From contig DCQT01000004.1 in NCBI GenBank assembly GCA_002323535.1, positions 31,010 to 53,095 on the forward strand: a DNA stretch of 22,086 bases, in the 5' to 3' direction. The DNA comes from Bacteriovoracaceae bacterium UBA1511. Its GTDB lineage: Bacteria > Bdellovibrionota > Bacteriovoracia > Bacteriovoracales > Bacteriovoracaceae. Made by a program: the position numbers and the translations under genes. Shown piece by piece: positions 1 through 7,059 of this stretch (position 1 is its first letter; every line of letters begins with the position of its first letter). The notes below the pieces were generated by a model, which had not been told where the DNA came from, ran no database searches, and worked only from the letters and a program-made list of their open reading frames with translations.

Positions 1-27
1 CGTTATAACCAACTTAACTACGCCCCC
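1..27 (-). tRNA. tRNA, 5' part, probably tRNA-Asp (cut by window edge)
   Basis: Read on the minus strand from 27 to 1, the sequence starts with a 7-base acceptor strand GGGGGCG, then T8 and A9. A perfect 4-bp D stem (GTTA/TAAC) closes a D loop containing the invariant GG. The rest of the gene, including the anticodon, lies outside the window. The combination of GTAGTTAAG and GGTTATAACG is the usual start of tRNA-Asp genes in deltaproteobacteria-like genomes, so Asp is the best guess but the anticodon is not visible. A good promoter lies just upstream. Confidence 0.8.
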
Positions 28-44
28 GCAATTAAGTGAGACAC

Positions 45-73
45 AATATATTGATCTCGTTTCGTTCCGTCAA
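45..73 (-). promoter_or_regulatory. sigma70-type promoter of the tRNA gene
   Basis: On the minus strand the -35 box TTGACG (73-68) and the -10 box TATATT (50-45) are separated by exactly 17 bases. Transcription would start about 11 bases before the tRNA 5' end at 27. The promoter begins directly after the stop codon of the neighbouring TSUP gene (75-77), so it serves the tRNA alone. Confidence 0.75.
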
Positions 74-74
74 T

Positions 75-899
75 CTAAAAATTAAGGGAATTATAAAGAA
101 TTTTTGAAGAAATAATAACAAGTAAACCCGTAAAAAGACGCTTAGAAGTTATTGGGTCAAGGCGTTCTCCCAGCTTTATCCCAAGCCTAGAGGATAATAA
201 CGCGCCTGTGCTCAAAAGTGTTATCAACCCAAAGTTGACGTTGTTAAACTGAGCAAAGCTTAAAATCTCTGGCTGAAAAGAGTCATTTATTGGTTTTGTG
301 TATAGATAGCTTAAAAGGCCAACCAGTGCACCAGAGCCCATGCAAATATTTGATAGGAAGCTTACCCAGTTGTAGGGTGTCCTTAATAAGGTTATAAAAA
401 CTGGAACAAGGATCGCACCACCACCAAGTCCTGTTGTACCCGCCAAAGTTCCGGCGAGTAAGCATGCTAGAAAGTACTTAATTTGTGTTATAAGTCCCGA
501 GGGTGGAGCCCAATCTGTTTTAGAAGTTTTACGATTAGCTTTGGATAGAGTTGTTTTTATTGCAACAAAAAGAAGAGTAACTCCAAAAATCTTTTTTATT
601 GCCATCGGAGAGACTGAATTGACGATATTTGTGCCGAAAATCACGCCAAAAGTCATACCCAGCGATAAATTGAAAAAAAAATGAAGAGTTATCTTTTTTC
701 CTTGTTTTAAAAAATTTCTGGTGTTTATAAGTGAGTTAATAAAAATCATTCCCATAGAGGTGGAAATCACTAACTGTGGGGAGATTTTTGGGAACATTAA
801 GTATAAGATTGGAACCGTAATTATTCCTCCTCCTACACCAAAGATCGTGGATAAAATTCCAACGAATATACCAGTTATAGGGAGAAGAATATAAACCAA
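75..899 (-). CDS. TSUP (TauE/SafE) family permease
   Basis: A 274-residue inner-membrane protein of the TauE/SafE/TSUP family. Members move sulfur-containing organic anions such as sulfite, sulfoacetate or taurine-derived ions. The two-fold repeat typical of the family is clear: a first half opening with a hydrophobic stretch and FGVGGGIITVPIL, and a second half with TGLGGGAILVPVF near residues 156-168. About eight hydrophobic helices are visible and the length is normal. The start is TTG at 899, supported by a GAGG seven bases upstream. The neighbour on the other strand starts only 26 bases away, so the promoter must lie in or overlap coding sequence. The substrate cannot be deduced. Confidence 0.9.
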   Translation of the reverse strand: MVYILLPITGIFVGILSTIFGVGGGIITVPILYLMFPKISPQLVISTSMGMIFINSLINTRNFLKQGKKITLHFFFNLSLGMTFGVIFGTNIVNSVSPMAIKKIFGVTLLFVAIKTTLSKANRKTSKTDWAPPSGLITQIKYFLACLLAGTLAGTTGLGGGAILVPVFITLLRTPYNWVSFLSNICMGSGALVGLLSYLYTKPINDSFQPEILSFAQFNNVNFGLITLLSTGALLSSRLGIKLGERLDPITSKRLFTGLLVIISSKILYNSLNF

Positions 900-925
900 A
901 GTACAACCTCGCTTGTGGGAATATT

Positions 926-1954
926 ATGAGCTTTTTAATCTCTTTAGAAAAATATATTTTAGCAATTTCACCATTTTTACTTTTGGGTTTAACTATTGCT
1001 GGGTTTGTTCATATATTCCTAGACGTAGATAAAGTTAAAAAATTAATTAATACCGGAAAGATAAGAGATATTTTTATGTCTGCTTTTCTAGGCGTTCCTT
1101 TACCTCTTTGCTCCTGCGCGGTAATACCCTCTGCGGTAACGCTACGAAAATCTGGTGTACGAAATGGTGCTACCTCCAGTTTTTTAATCTCAACGCCGGA
1201 GACAGGGGTTGATTCTATTATGGTTACCTACGCCATGATGGATTTTCCGATGACAATTGTCAGGCCTCTTGCGGCTTTCATTTCCGCTTCATTCGCCGGA
1301 ATCTTGCAACACTTTTTTAATGATTTTGAATATAAAAAAGAGGTAGAGGTGAAAAGCTGTTGCAAAAAAAGTAGTACCTCCATACCTTCGGATAGTATTT
1401 CTGGAAAGTTTAAAGAAGCAATTAGGTTTGCTTACGTAGATCTTTTGGATGACATCGCTCATTGGCTTTTTGTAGGAATACTCACCGGTGCTTTGATAGA
1501 CTACTATGTACCTGTTGATTTGTTTTTGTCTCTTGATGGGACCCTTGCAAAATTATTAATCCTTCTTGTCGGAATTCCGATGTATGTGTGCGCGAGTGCA
1601 ACCACACCTATAGCAGCAGCGCTCGTGGCAAAAGGCTTAACTCCTGGAGCAGCATTAATCTTTTTACTCGTTGGCCCTGCCACAAATATTTCAAATATTC
1701 TTGTTCTTCAAAAGTATATTGGAAAAAAAGGTGTAGTATTAAATATTGTATCTATCGCGGTGGTCAGTTTAATTTTATCTTTTATCGTTGATTTTATTTA
1801 TACATATTTTTCTCTGCCGGTTATTTTTAAGGTTTCTCATCAGCATTCACACGGCGCTTCTATTTTTGATTACTTACTTTCAGCGGCTTTTGTCTTGCTG
1901 CTCATAGTTTCACTGATAAAAACTAATTATAATAAATATCTTAAAAGGTCATAA
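926..1954 (+). CDS. SO_0444/ArsP-like permease, probable Cu/Zn efflux transporter
   Basis: A 342-residue polytopic membrane protein of the DUF318 permease family, which includes the SO_0444 Cu/Zn efflux group and the ArsP organoarsenical exporters. Diagnostic segments are GVPLPLCSCAVIPSA near residues 56-70 with its paired Cys, the following STPETGVDS, and CASATTPIAAALVAKG in the second half. A loop with KSCCKK near residue 146 and a HQHSHG segment near the C-terminus look suited to metal binding. The membrane segments fall in two blocks around the charged CC loop. It heads a plus-strand run and its stop touches the start of the next gene. The exact substrate is inferred from the family only. 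Confidence 0.85.
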   Translation: MSFLISLEKYILAISPFLLLGLTIAGFVHIFLDVDKVKKLINTGKIRDIFMSAFLGVPLPLCSCAVIPSAVTLRKSGVRNGATSSFLISTPETGVDSIMVTYAMMDFPMTIVRPLAAFISASFAGILQHFFNDFEYKKEVEVKSCCKKSSTSIPSDSISGKFKEAIRFAYVDLLDDIAHWLFVGILTGALIDYYVPVDLFLSLDGTLAKLLILLVGIPMYVCASATTPIAAALVAKGLTPGAALIFLLVGPATNISNILVLQKYIGKKGVVLNIVSIAVVSLILSFIVDFIYTYFSLPVIFKVSHQHSHGASIFDYLLSAAFVLLLIVSLIKTNYNKYLKRS

Positions 1955-2716
1955 ATGAAAAAAATTTTTATCACTGGAGGAACATCTGGAATTGGACTAT
2001 CTTTAGCCGAAAATTTTCTAAACCGAGGGTGGTTTGTTGGAGTTTGTGGAAGGGATACTTCAAAGATACCCAGCTCATTATCTCAAAATCAAAACTTCTA
2101 TAGCTATAGTGCAGACGTTTTAGATCTAGACCAGATGAAAAGGGTTATAAGTGAATTTTCGATTAGAAATAATGGCCTAGACGTAGTTATCGCGAATGCA
2201 GGTATAAGTGTGGGGGCGAAAGATGGTTCTCTTAATTTTCCTCTAGGAAGAAAAGTTATTGAGATAAATGTTCTTGGATTAATGAATACCTTTGAAGCTG
2301 CAATAGAAAACTTTAAAGGCAGAGGACATCTGGTAGGTGTCTCTTCTGTAGCTGCTTTATCAGGTCTTCCAGGCGCGGCTCCCTACTCTGCCTCAAAGGC
2401 TGCAGTGTTTAGATATTGCGAAGCCTTAAGTCTTGATTTAAAAAATCAGAATATTGATGTCTCTTGTATCTGCCCAGGTTTTATTGATACCCCATTAACT
2501 AAAAAAAATAATCACAAGATGCCATTTTTGATGAGTTCAAAGGAGGGAGCAGAGAAAATCTCTAATGCAATCCTTTTAAAGAAACCTCTTTATATATTCC
2601 CGAAAAGAATGGCATTTTTAATGCTTGTTGCCGAAAAAATGCCTCGTTGGTTGTACAGAAAAGTTGTATTAAAATTAATGAGTTTCGTGATGCCGAAGAA
2701 GAAAAGAGAGGAGTAA
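1955..2716 (+). CDS. short-chain dehydrogenase/reductase (SDR)
   Basis: A classical SDR of 253 residues using NAD(P). The N-terminal Rossmann motif TGGTSGIG is at residues 7-14, the NAG motif (ANAGIS) follows near residue 79, and the catalytic Ser lies in VSSVAALSG with Tyr144 and Lys148 in YSASK. After the core, the last 40 residues are hydrophobic and basic, ending in PKKKREE; this tail could sit on the membrane. The start ATG directly follows the permease stop with no gap, so the two are translated together. Substrate is unknown. It is distinct from the FabG in this window, with little similarity beyond the SDR motifs. Confidence 0.9.
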   Translation: MKKIFITGGTSGIGLSLAENFLNRGWFVGVCGRDTSKIPSSLSQNQNFYSYSADVLDLDQMKRVISEFSIRNNGLDVVIANAGISVGAKDGSLNFPLGRKVIEINVLGLMNTFEAAIENFKGRGHLVGVSSVAALSGLPGAAPYSASKAAVFRYCEALSLDLKNQNIDVSCICPGFIDTPLTKKNNHKMPFLMSSKEGAEKISNAILLKKPLYIFPKRMAFLMLVAEKMPRWLYRKVVLKLMSFVMPKKKREE

Positions 2717-2719
2717 AAA

Positions 2720-3013
2720 ATGAAATATATTTTGTTGCTATTATCGTTTGCTTTTTTTATTTCATGTAAAAAAGAAGAAATCAAACCAGTGAATCTTTCT
2801 GGTTCAAGCTTAAAGAAAACTTCAAAAGTAGAGGAATATGATTTTACTAACGGACAGACTGCCTCTATGAGTGCCGATGAGTTCGCTGATTTGAAAAAGC
2901 AAAAAGATGACGAAGAGTGCACAGATGAAGAGAAAATAGAAAAAAAACTTCTTGAGAAAAAAAAGGCTTTCAAACTTCAGGGAGAAACTGAAGAGGACTG
3001 TGCAGTTCAGTAA
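2720..3013 (+). CDS. small charged lipoprotein
   Basis: A 97-residue predicted lipoprotein with no recognised family. Residues 2-15 form a short lipoprotein signal ending in FFISC, which puts the lipidated Cys at 16, followed by KKEE. The mature part is very rich in Lys and Glu and probably helical. It holds two further Cys, one in DEECTDEE and one four residues from the end (DCAVQ), which could form a disulfide. It starts three bases after the SDR stop, and its own TAA overlaps the ATG of the next gene (TAATG), so it belongs to the same operon. Function unknown. Confidence 0.75.
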   Translation: MKYILLLLSFAFFISCKKEEIKPVNLSGSSLKKTSKVEEYDFTNGQTASMSADEFADLKKQKDDEECTDEEKIEKKLLEKKKAFKLQGETEEDCAVQ

Positions 3014-3888
3014 TGGTTGAAAATACGAAGAAGAGTAATGATCAAATAATTTTAGATCATTACAAGAAAGTGGCAAGTAATCATACTACTGACCTAAATT
3101 GTACGATACAGGACCCTAGAATTAGAGAGGCTGAGGTTCAGTTCATAGTAAAGTCCGTTGAGAATTTTGTTGAGAATAGTAGTAAGGATTTAAAAAAATT
3201 AAACGTAATTGATCTTGGGTGTGGCAATGGGTATCTGCTCTCAGTGCTTAGAGAAAAATTTCCTGATTTGAATCTATTTGGTATTGAATTTACCCCAGAG
3301 CTTTTTGACATCGCAAAAAATCGAAACCTCTATAATACTAGAATTATACAAGGGGATATTAGGCGTTCAATAAATGACTTTAATGATGATAATGAATATA
3401 GCTTCGATATTATTATTTCTGAAAGAGTAATCATTAATATTCTTGACCATAAAGAGCAGAGACAAGCGCTAACGTTGATAAAAAATAATCTTGAAGATGA
3501 CGGAGTGTATATTCAAGTAGAGTCTTACTTCGAGCCACTTGTGAATCTAAATAGGGCCAGGAAAGAGATGGCTCTTACTTCAATAGAGCCTTCAAAACAT
3601 AACAAGTTTTTAAATAGGTATATGATTGGGTTTATGCGAGACCGCTTAGGTCTTTGTGAGGTTGAATCATCAATTCAAACAAATTTTTTAAGCACTTATT
3701 TTTTTCTTTCTCGTGTTTTTCATCAAGTGACTAGACCCCCTGGCGGAAAAGTTAAGTACTCTCATATGGTTGATTTTTTAACCGAAGGCATTGGACCTGG
3801 AATTGGCAATTACTCGCCAATTCTTTTTAAAGTTTTTAAAAAATTTACTCCGACTTATTCAAAAAGTGAGCCTCGCTTTCAAAAATAA
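3013..3888 (+). CDS. class I SAM-dependent methyltransferase
   Basis: A 291-residue methyltransferase. The SAM-binding motif I is VIDLGCGNGYLL (Asp67 onward), with an acidic post-motif in FGIEF and a QGDI segment that would hold the adenine-binding Asp. The C-terminal third, after ISERVIINIL, looks like a substrate-specific extension. Nothing identifies the substrate. Translation is coupled to the preceding lipoprotein gene through a TAATG overlap. The last 44 bases overlap the convergent deformylase gene, and no terminator is visible between them. Confidence 0.85.
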   Translation: MVENTKKSNDQIILDHYKKVASNHTTDLNCTIQDPRIREAEVQFIVKSVENFVENSSKDLKKLNVIDLGCGNGYLLSVLREKFPDLNLFGIEFTPELFDIAKNRNLYNTRIIQGDIRRSINDFNDDNEYSFDIIISERVIINILDHKEQRQALTLIKNNLEDDGVYIQVESYFEPLVNLNRARKEMALTSIEPSKHNKFLNRYMIGFMRDRLGLCEVESSIQTNFLSTYFFLSRVFHQVTRPPGGKVKYSHMVDFLTEGIGPGIGNYSPILFKVFKKFTPTYSKSEPRFQK

Positions 3889-4381
3889 GTAGTTTTGTAT
3901 CTTTGATATGATCTACATAGATCTTACCAAATAAGTGATCAAGCTCATGTTGAAAAACTGTTGCCAAAAAACCCTCCAACTCAATGCTTTGTTGACTGCC
4001 ATTTTGGTCAAGGTAATCTACTTTAATTCGTCTTGGACGCTCAACAAATCCCCGAAGTCCAGGTACACTTAGGCAACCCTCCCAAAAGCCTTGGAGTTCA
4101 TCAGTTAGAAAAGAAATTTTTGGGTTAAAGATGACGAAGCGCTCGGATGAAGGGGCATCAGGATATCTATCTGAATCTGTTGGTAACTCTATGATTGTTA
4201 GTTGCTTGTTGATGCCAATTTGAGGAGCAGCTAAGCCTATTCCTCCAACAGCCTCCATAGTTTCGAACATATCAGAAATCAATTTTTTGGTTTCCTCACT
4301 TTCAATTTCTCCGTGGGAGTATGGCAATGAAAGTTTTCGAAGAATTGGGTTTCCCATCTTTAATATTGTGTGTACGCTCAT
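3845..4381 (-). CDS. def: peptide deformylase
   Basis: Removes the formyl group from the N-terminal Met of new proteins, at the ribosome exit. All three family motifs are present: GIGLAAPQIG near residues 48-57, EGCLS with the metal ligand Cys103, and HELDH with metal ligands His145 and His149 and catalytic Glu146. The length of 178 residues is normal. The gene runs convergent to, and overlaps by 44 bases, the upstream methyltransferase, and is divergent from the phosphatase gene. No Shine-Dalgarno sequence precedes the ATG. Instead a TATAAT ends six bases before it, so the mRNA may be leaderless. Confidence 0.97.
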   Translation of the reverse strand: MSVHTILKMGNPILRKLSLPYSHGEIESEETKKLISDMFETMEAVGGIGLAAPQIGINKQLTIIELPTDSDRYPDAPSSERFVIFNPKISFLTDELQGFWEGCLSVPGLRGFVERPRRIKVDYLDQNGSQQSIELEGFLATVFQHELDHLFGKIYVDHIKDTKLLIFESEAHFLNKSE

Positions 4382-4387
4382 GGCGAA

Positions 4388-4393
4388 ATTATA
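4388..4393 (-). promoter_or_regulatory. candidate -10 box for def
   Basis: TATAAT on the minus strand, six bases before the def ATG. A start point seven bases downstream would be the A of the ATG. There is no good -35 box at 16-18 bases upstream, so this rests on the -10 alone. Confidence 0.4.
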
Positions 4394-4413
4394 ACCCTAA
4401 AAAGATTAATTTT

Positions 4414-4890
4414 ATGAAAAAAATATTGTTTGTTTGCCTTGGGAATATTTGTCGCTCTCCTGCCGCTGAGGGTGTTTTTCTTGATTTAATAAAAAAGAAA
4501 AATTTGGAGAAGCAATTTATTGTTGATAGCGCGGGGACCGGGGATTGGCATATCGGAGAACGACCGGACAAAAGAATGCTTCAAGCGGCCGAAAAAAGAA
4601 ATGTAGAACTTCCGTCAAATGCTAGACAGATAAGACAAGAGGACATAGAGCACTTCGACCTAATCATAGTTATGGATAATTCAAATTTCAAAAATGTTTA
4701 TCCATTGGCAAGCACAGAGGTTCAAAAGCGAAAAATTAGAAAATTTACGGAGTTCGCCTCCCAACGTGGTGTAGATATTGTTCCTGATCCATACTTTGGC
4801 GGGCAAGAGGGATTTGAACAGGTTCTTGATCTTGTCACGGATTGCAGTGAAGGTTTGTTAAAATACTGTTTAGGCTTTGACGAAAAATAA
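4414..4890 (+). CDS. low-molecular-weight protein tyrosine phosphatase
   Basis: A 158-residue LMW-PTP, usual length for the family. The active-site loop VCLGNICRSP gives nucleophile Cys8 and Arg14, and the general acid is Asp125 in DPYFGG. In bacteria such enzymes often dephosphorylate tyrosine kinases of polysaccharide export, but related proteins also act as arsenate reductases; no partner kinase is in the window. The frame is open further upstream to a start at 4321, but that would overlap def by 61 bases, and the conserved family start is MKKILFVCLGN, so 4414 is chosen. No strong ribosome site precedes it. Confidence 0.92.
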   Translation: MKKILFVCLGNICRSPAAEGVFLDLIKKKNLEKQFIVDSAGTGDWHIGERPDKRMLQAAEKRNVELPSNARQIRQEDIEHFDLIIVMDNSNFKNVYPLASTEVQKRKIRKFTEFASQRGVDIVPDPYFGGQEGFEQVLDLVTDCSEGLLKYCLGFDEK

Positions 4891-4932
4891 GGCTTTGGTT
4901 AATCTTTCAAAAAAATATTAAGGAATTCTTTC

Positions 4933-5715
4933 ATGTTAAGTTTAGAGCAAAAATATCACCTGTATGAAAACTCCGTTCAATGTCATTCTGCTGATATTGA
5001 TTTTATCAATGAGCAATATCAAAAAATTCATGGGAAAAAACCATTAGTATTAAGAGAGGATTTTGGTGGTACGGGCCTACTCGCTTGTTCATGGACTTCT
5101 CAATCACCTGACCATAAGGCATACGGAATTGATTTGGACCCTGAACCAATGAAATATGGGATGACTAATCACTACTCAAAGCTAACGGAAGATCAAAAAG
5201 CAAGAATGCATTATATCGAAGGAAATGTTCTTCATGATCAGGAATTCAAAGCAGATGTCACAGTAGCTTTTAACTTTTCGTATTTCATTTTCAAAAAAAG
5301 ACACGAACTGATTGATTACTTCAAGAAAGTAAAAGCTGGCTTAAACCCAGATGGAGTATTTTTTCTTGATATTTTTGGGGGAACTGAGACAGGTCAGGAG
5401 CTAGTTGAAGAGACTGAACATGACAGCCACTCTTATTTTTGGGATTGTGATAAATTTAATCCAATCACAAATGAGTGTCAGTACTACATTCATTTTAAAG
5501 TTGGTAACACTAAGTATGAACAAGCTTTTTCTTATAACTGGAGAATGTGGTCTATTGCAGAAATTAGAGAGATTCTCATGGATGCCGGCTTTTCAAAAGT
5601 AATTACGTTTTGGGAAGGAGAAGACGAAGACGGTGATGGAGATGGAAATTTCTATATCTCTGATAAAGAGGAGAATTGCGAATCTTGGGTAACCTATATT
5701 GCAGCAATTCCTTAA
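4933..5715 (+). CDS. class I SAM-dependent methyltransferase
   Basis: A 260-residue methyltransferase. Motif I is the divergent LREDFGGTGLLA (residues 40-51), followed by the acidic YGIDLD that would bind the SAM ribose. The FFLDIFGG segment is motif-VI like. Near the C-terminus an acidic loop EDEDGDGDGN precedes FYIS; in related methyltransferases a WEG-DEDG-G loop occupies this place. The start ATG has AAGGA eight bases upstream. The stop overlaps by four bases the stop of the convergent gene at the end of the fab operon. Substrate unknown. Confidence 0.85.
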   Translation: MLSLEQKYHLYENSVQCHSADIDFINEQYQKIHGKKPLVLREDFGGTGLLACSWTSQSPDHKAYGIDLDPEPMKYGMTNHYSKLTEDQKARMHYIEGNVLHDQEFKADVTVAFNFSYFIFKKRHELIDYFKKVKAGLNPDGVFFLDIFGGTETGQELVEETEHDSHSYFWDCDKFNPITNECQYYIHFKVGNTKYEQAFSYNWRMWSIAEIREILMDAGFSKVITFWEGEDEDGDGDGNFYISDKEENCESWVTYIAAIP

Positions 5716-6083
5716 TCAACTGACTTAATTTCAAACCCTGATAATAATTTGAGTAGACTGTCTTCCACATTTTTTGTGTTAAGTCCTAATATTTTTTTAT
5801 CTTCATTTACGTTTATGTTTCTGAAAGAGCTCTCAAGATAATTAGTGTTGATATCATTAACTTTATTAAAAACTACAAATAATTTATTGTGATCAAAGTT
5901 TTGATAGAAAACATAGTGAACAGGCTTCGTGATAATACTATCGATGTCAATTTCAAGGTCAGTTAGATAGTTAAGGACTTCAAGATTTCGCTTAAGATTT
6001 TGATCCTCAGAATACTTCCAAAAGCAGAGGTTGAAACCCGGTGAAAAGGAGCTCAATAGCTCTCTAGACTGATCTGCTAACAT
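5712..6083 (-). CDS. hypothetical protein, last gene of the fab-nusB operon
   Basis: A 123-residue protein I do not recognise. It is acidic, has no signal peptide or membrane segment, and alternates predicted strands and helices (for example VHYVFYQNF and KLFVVFNKV). Its ATG lies inside the end of nusB, a 20-base overlap, without a clear ribosome site, so translation would depend on nusB. A TTG 27 bases downstream with AGAGAG in front is an alternative start. The frame and the operon-like packing support a real gene. The function is unknown; a role linked to NusB is only suggested by position. Confidence 0.65.
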   Translation of the reverse strand: MLADQSRELLSSFSPGFNLCFWKYSEDQNLKRNLEVLNYLTDLEIDIDSIITKPVHYVFYQNFDHNKLFVVFNKVNDINTNYLESSFRNINVNEDKKILGLNTKNVEDSLLKLLSGFEIKSVD

Positions 6084-6513
6084 TGTCTAAAACTGCATTA
6101 ATTAATGAGTACGAATCTTTCGAACCGTATCGCTTTGATATATTAACGTAAGAATTAATTATACTTTTTGAATCTTTTGCTTTGTTTTGTATTAACTCAG
6201 AAGTGCCAAGCATAACCAAAGCAAAGTCAGTTTTTGATAGCTTATCTAAATTCTTATGATGAAGAGAATTATTAACACACTCTCTAATTACTTGATCGTT
6301 TTCAAATAAGTAACTAAGAATATGTTTTGCAAGAATCAGAACTTCAGGGTTTTGATTTAGCTTATCTGCTTCTTCGTCAGGCGTTTCAATAGTCTCTCTT
6401 ATTTCTAAAAAAGAACTATCGTTTAAATCAACTTTTGTCCCTGATTGATTGGCGTAAAAATAAACTTGAAATGAAAGAAGTCTCGCAGCTGGGAAATTAT
6501 TTTGTTCACCCAT
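6064..6513 (-). CDS. nusB: transcription antitermination factor NusB
   Basis: A 149-residue all-helical RNA-binding protein that pairs with NusE (S10) on boxA in rRNA operons. The start contains the ARLLSFQVYFYA helix, equivalent to the family's RxxAxQxLY region. The C-terminal signature SIINSYVNISKRYGSKDS followed by INAVLDNV is the most conserved NusB segment. The middle is more divergent than in Escherichia coli. It is preceded by AGGA eight bases before the ATG and follows nrdR after 18 bases, the usual neighbour in this type of operon. It overlaps the next gene by 20 bases. Confidence 0.88.
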   Translation of the reverse strand: MGEQNNFPAARLLSFQVYFYANQSGTKVDLNDSSFLEIRETIETPDEEADKLNQNPEVLILAKHILSYLFENDQVIRECVNNSLHHKNLDKLSKTDFALVMLGTSELIQNKAKDSKSIINSYVNISKRYGSKDSYSLINAVLDNVSRSV

Positions 6514-6531
6514 ATTTTTTTCCTAAAAGTA

Positions 6532-7002
6532 TTATACTCTGTTTTGATTTTCGATAACTGTTTTGTTTTGTAAATCTTTGATGAACGTATCTACTGTATC
6601 AAAGTTCCAATAAAAGCTGGCAAATCGAACATAAGCAACGTGATCTAGTTCATACAATTTTGAAATAACATATGGCCCAACACGATCAGTGGGAAACTCC
6701 TTAAGACCCGATTGAAGCATCATACCTTCGAGCTCATCAATAATATCATCTATCTGAGTTGCTGATATTGGCCTTTTTTGTGAAGCCTTGAATAACCCGT
6801 TCTTTATTTTTTCACGACTATAGGTTTCCATCCTACCGTCTCTTTTTACAAGAATTGGCAGTTGCTGCTCAGTTTTTTCGTATGTGGTGAATCGATGCTC
6901 ACAAGACTCACATTTTCTACGTCTCCTAACAGTATCACCGTCTTGTAAAAGTCGGGAATCAATTACTTTAGTGTCTTGTTCTTGGCAGTTGGGGCATCTC
7001 AT
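6532..7002 (-). CDS. nrdR: transcriptional repressor NrdR
   Basis: Represses ribonucleotide reductase genes according to the ATP/dATP balance. The zinc ribbon is intact: Cys3, Cys6, Cys31 and Cys34, with the basic stretch VRRRRKC between the pairs. From about residue 49 (PILVKRDGRMETYSREKI) to 139 lies the ATP-cone domain that binds the nucleotides. The length of 156 residues is typical. It sits between glyA and nusB, with AGGA before the ATG. No nrd gene is in the window, so its targets are elsewhere. Confidence 0.97.
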   Translation of the reverse strand: MRCPNCQEQDTKVIDSRLLQDGDTVRRRRKCESCEHRFTTYEKTEQQLPILVKRDGRMETYSREKIKNGLFKASQKRPISATQIDDIIDELEGMMLQSGLKEFPTDRVGPYVISKLYELDHVAYVRFASFYWNFDTVDTFIKDLQNKTVIENQNRV

Positions 7003-7059
7003 TAAAAAGTCCTATTAGAATCTGGTTCTACAAGCTATCTGCTTAAAAGACAACAAATA

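Noticed and set aside
4321..4413. Upstream extension of the tyrosine phosphatase start
   Set aside because: It would overlap def and add 31 residues in front of the conserved LMW-PTP start.
5620..5655. Acidic DGDGDGN loop in the second methyltransferase as an EF-hand-like calcium site
   Set aside because: Related methyltransferases carry a similar acidic WEG-DEDG-G loop, and no EF-hand helices flank it.
6520..6540. TATAAT on the minus strand upstream of nusB as a promoter
   Set aside because: It overlaps the nrdR stop codon and has no -35 partner; tight operon packing explains nusB expression.
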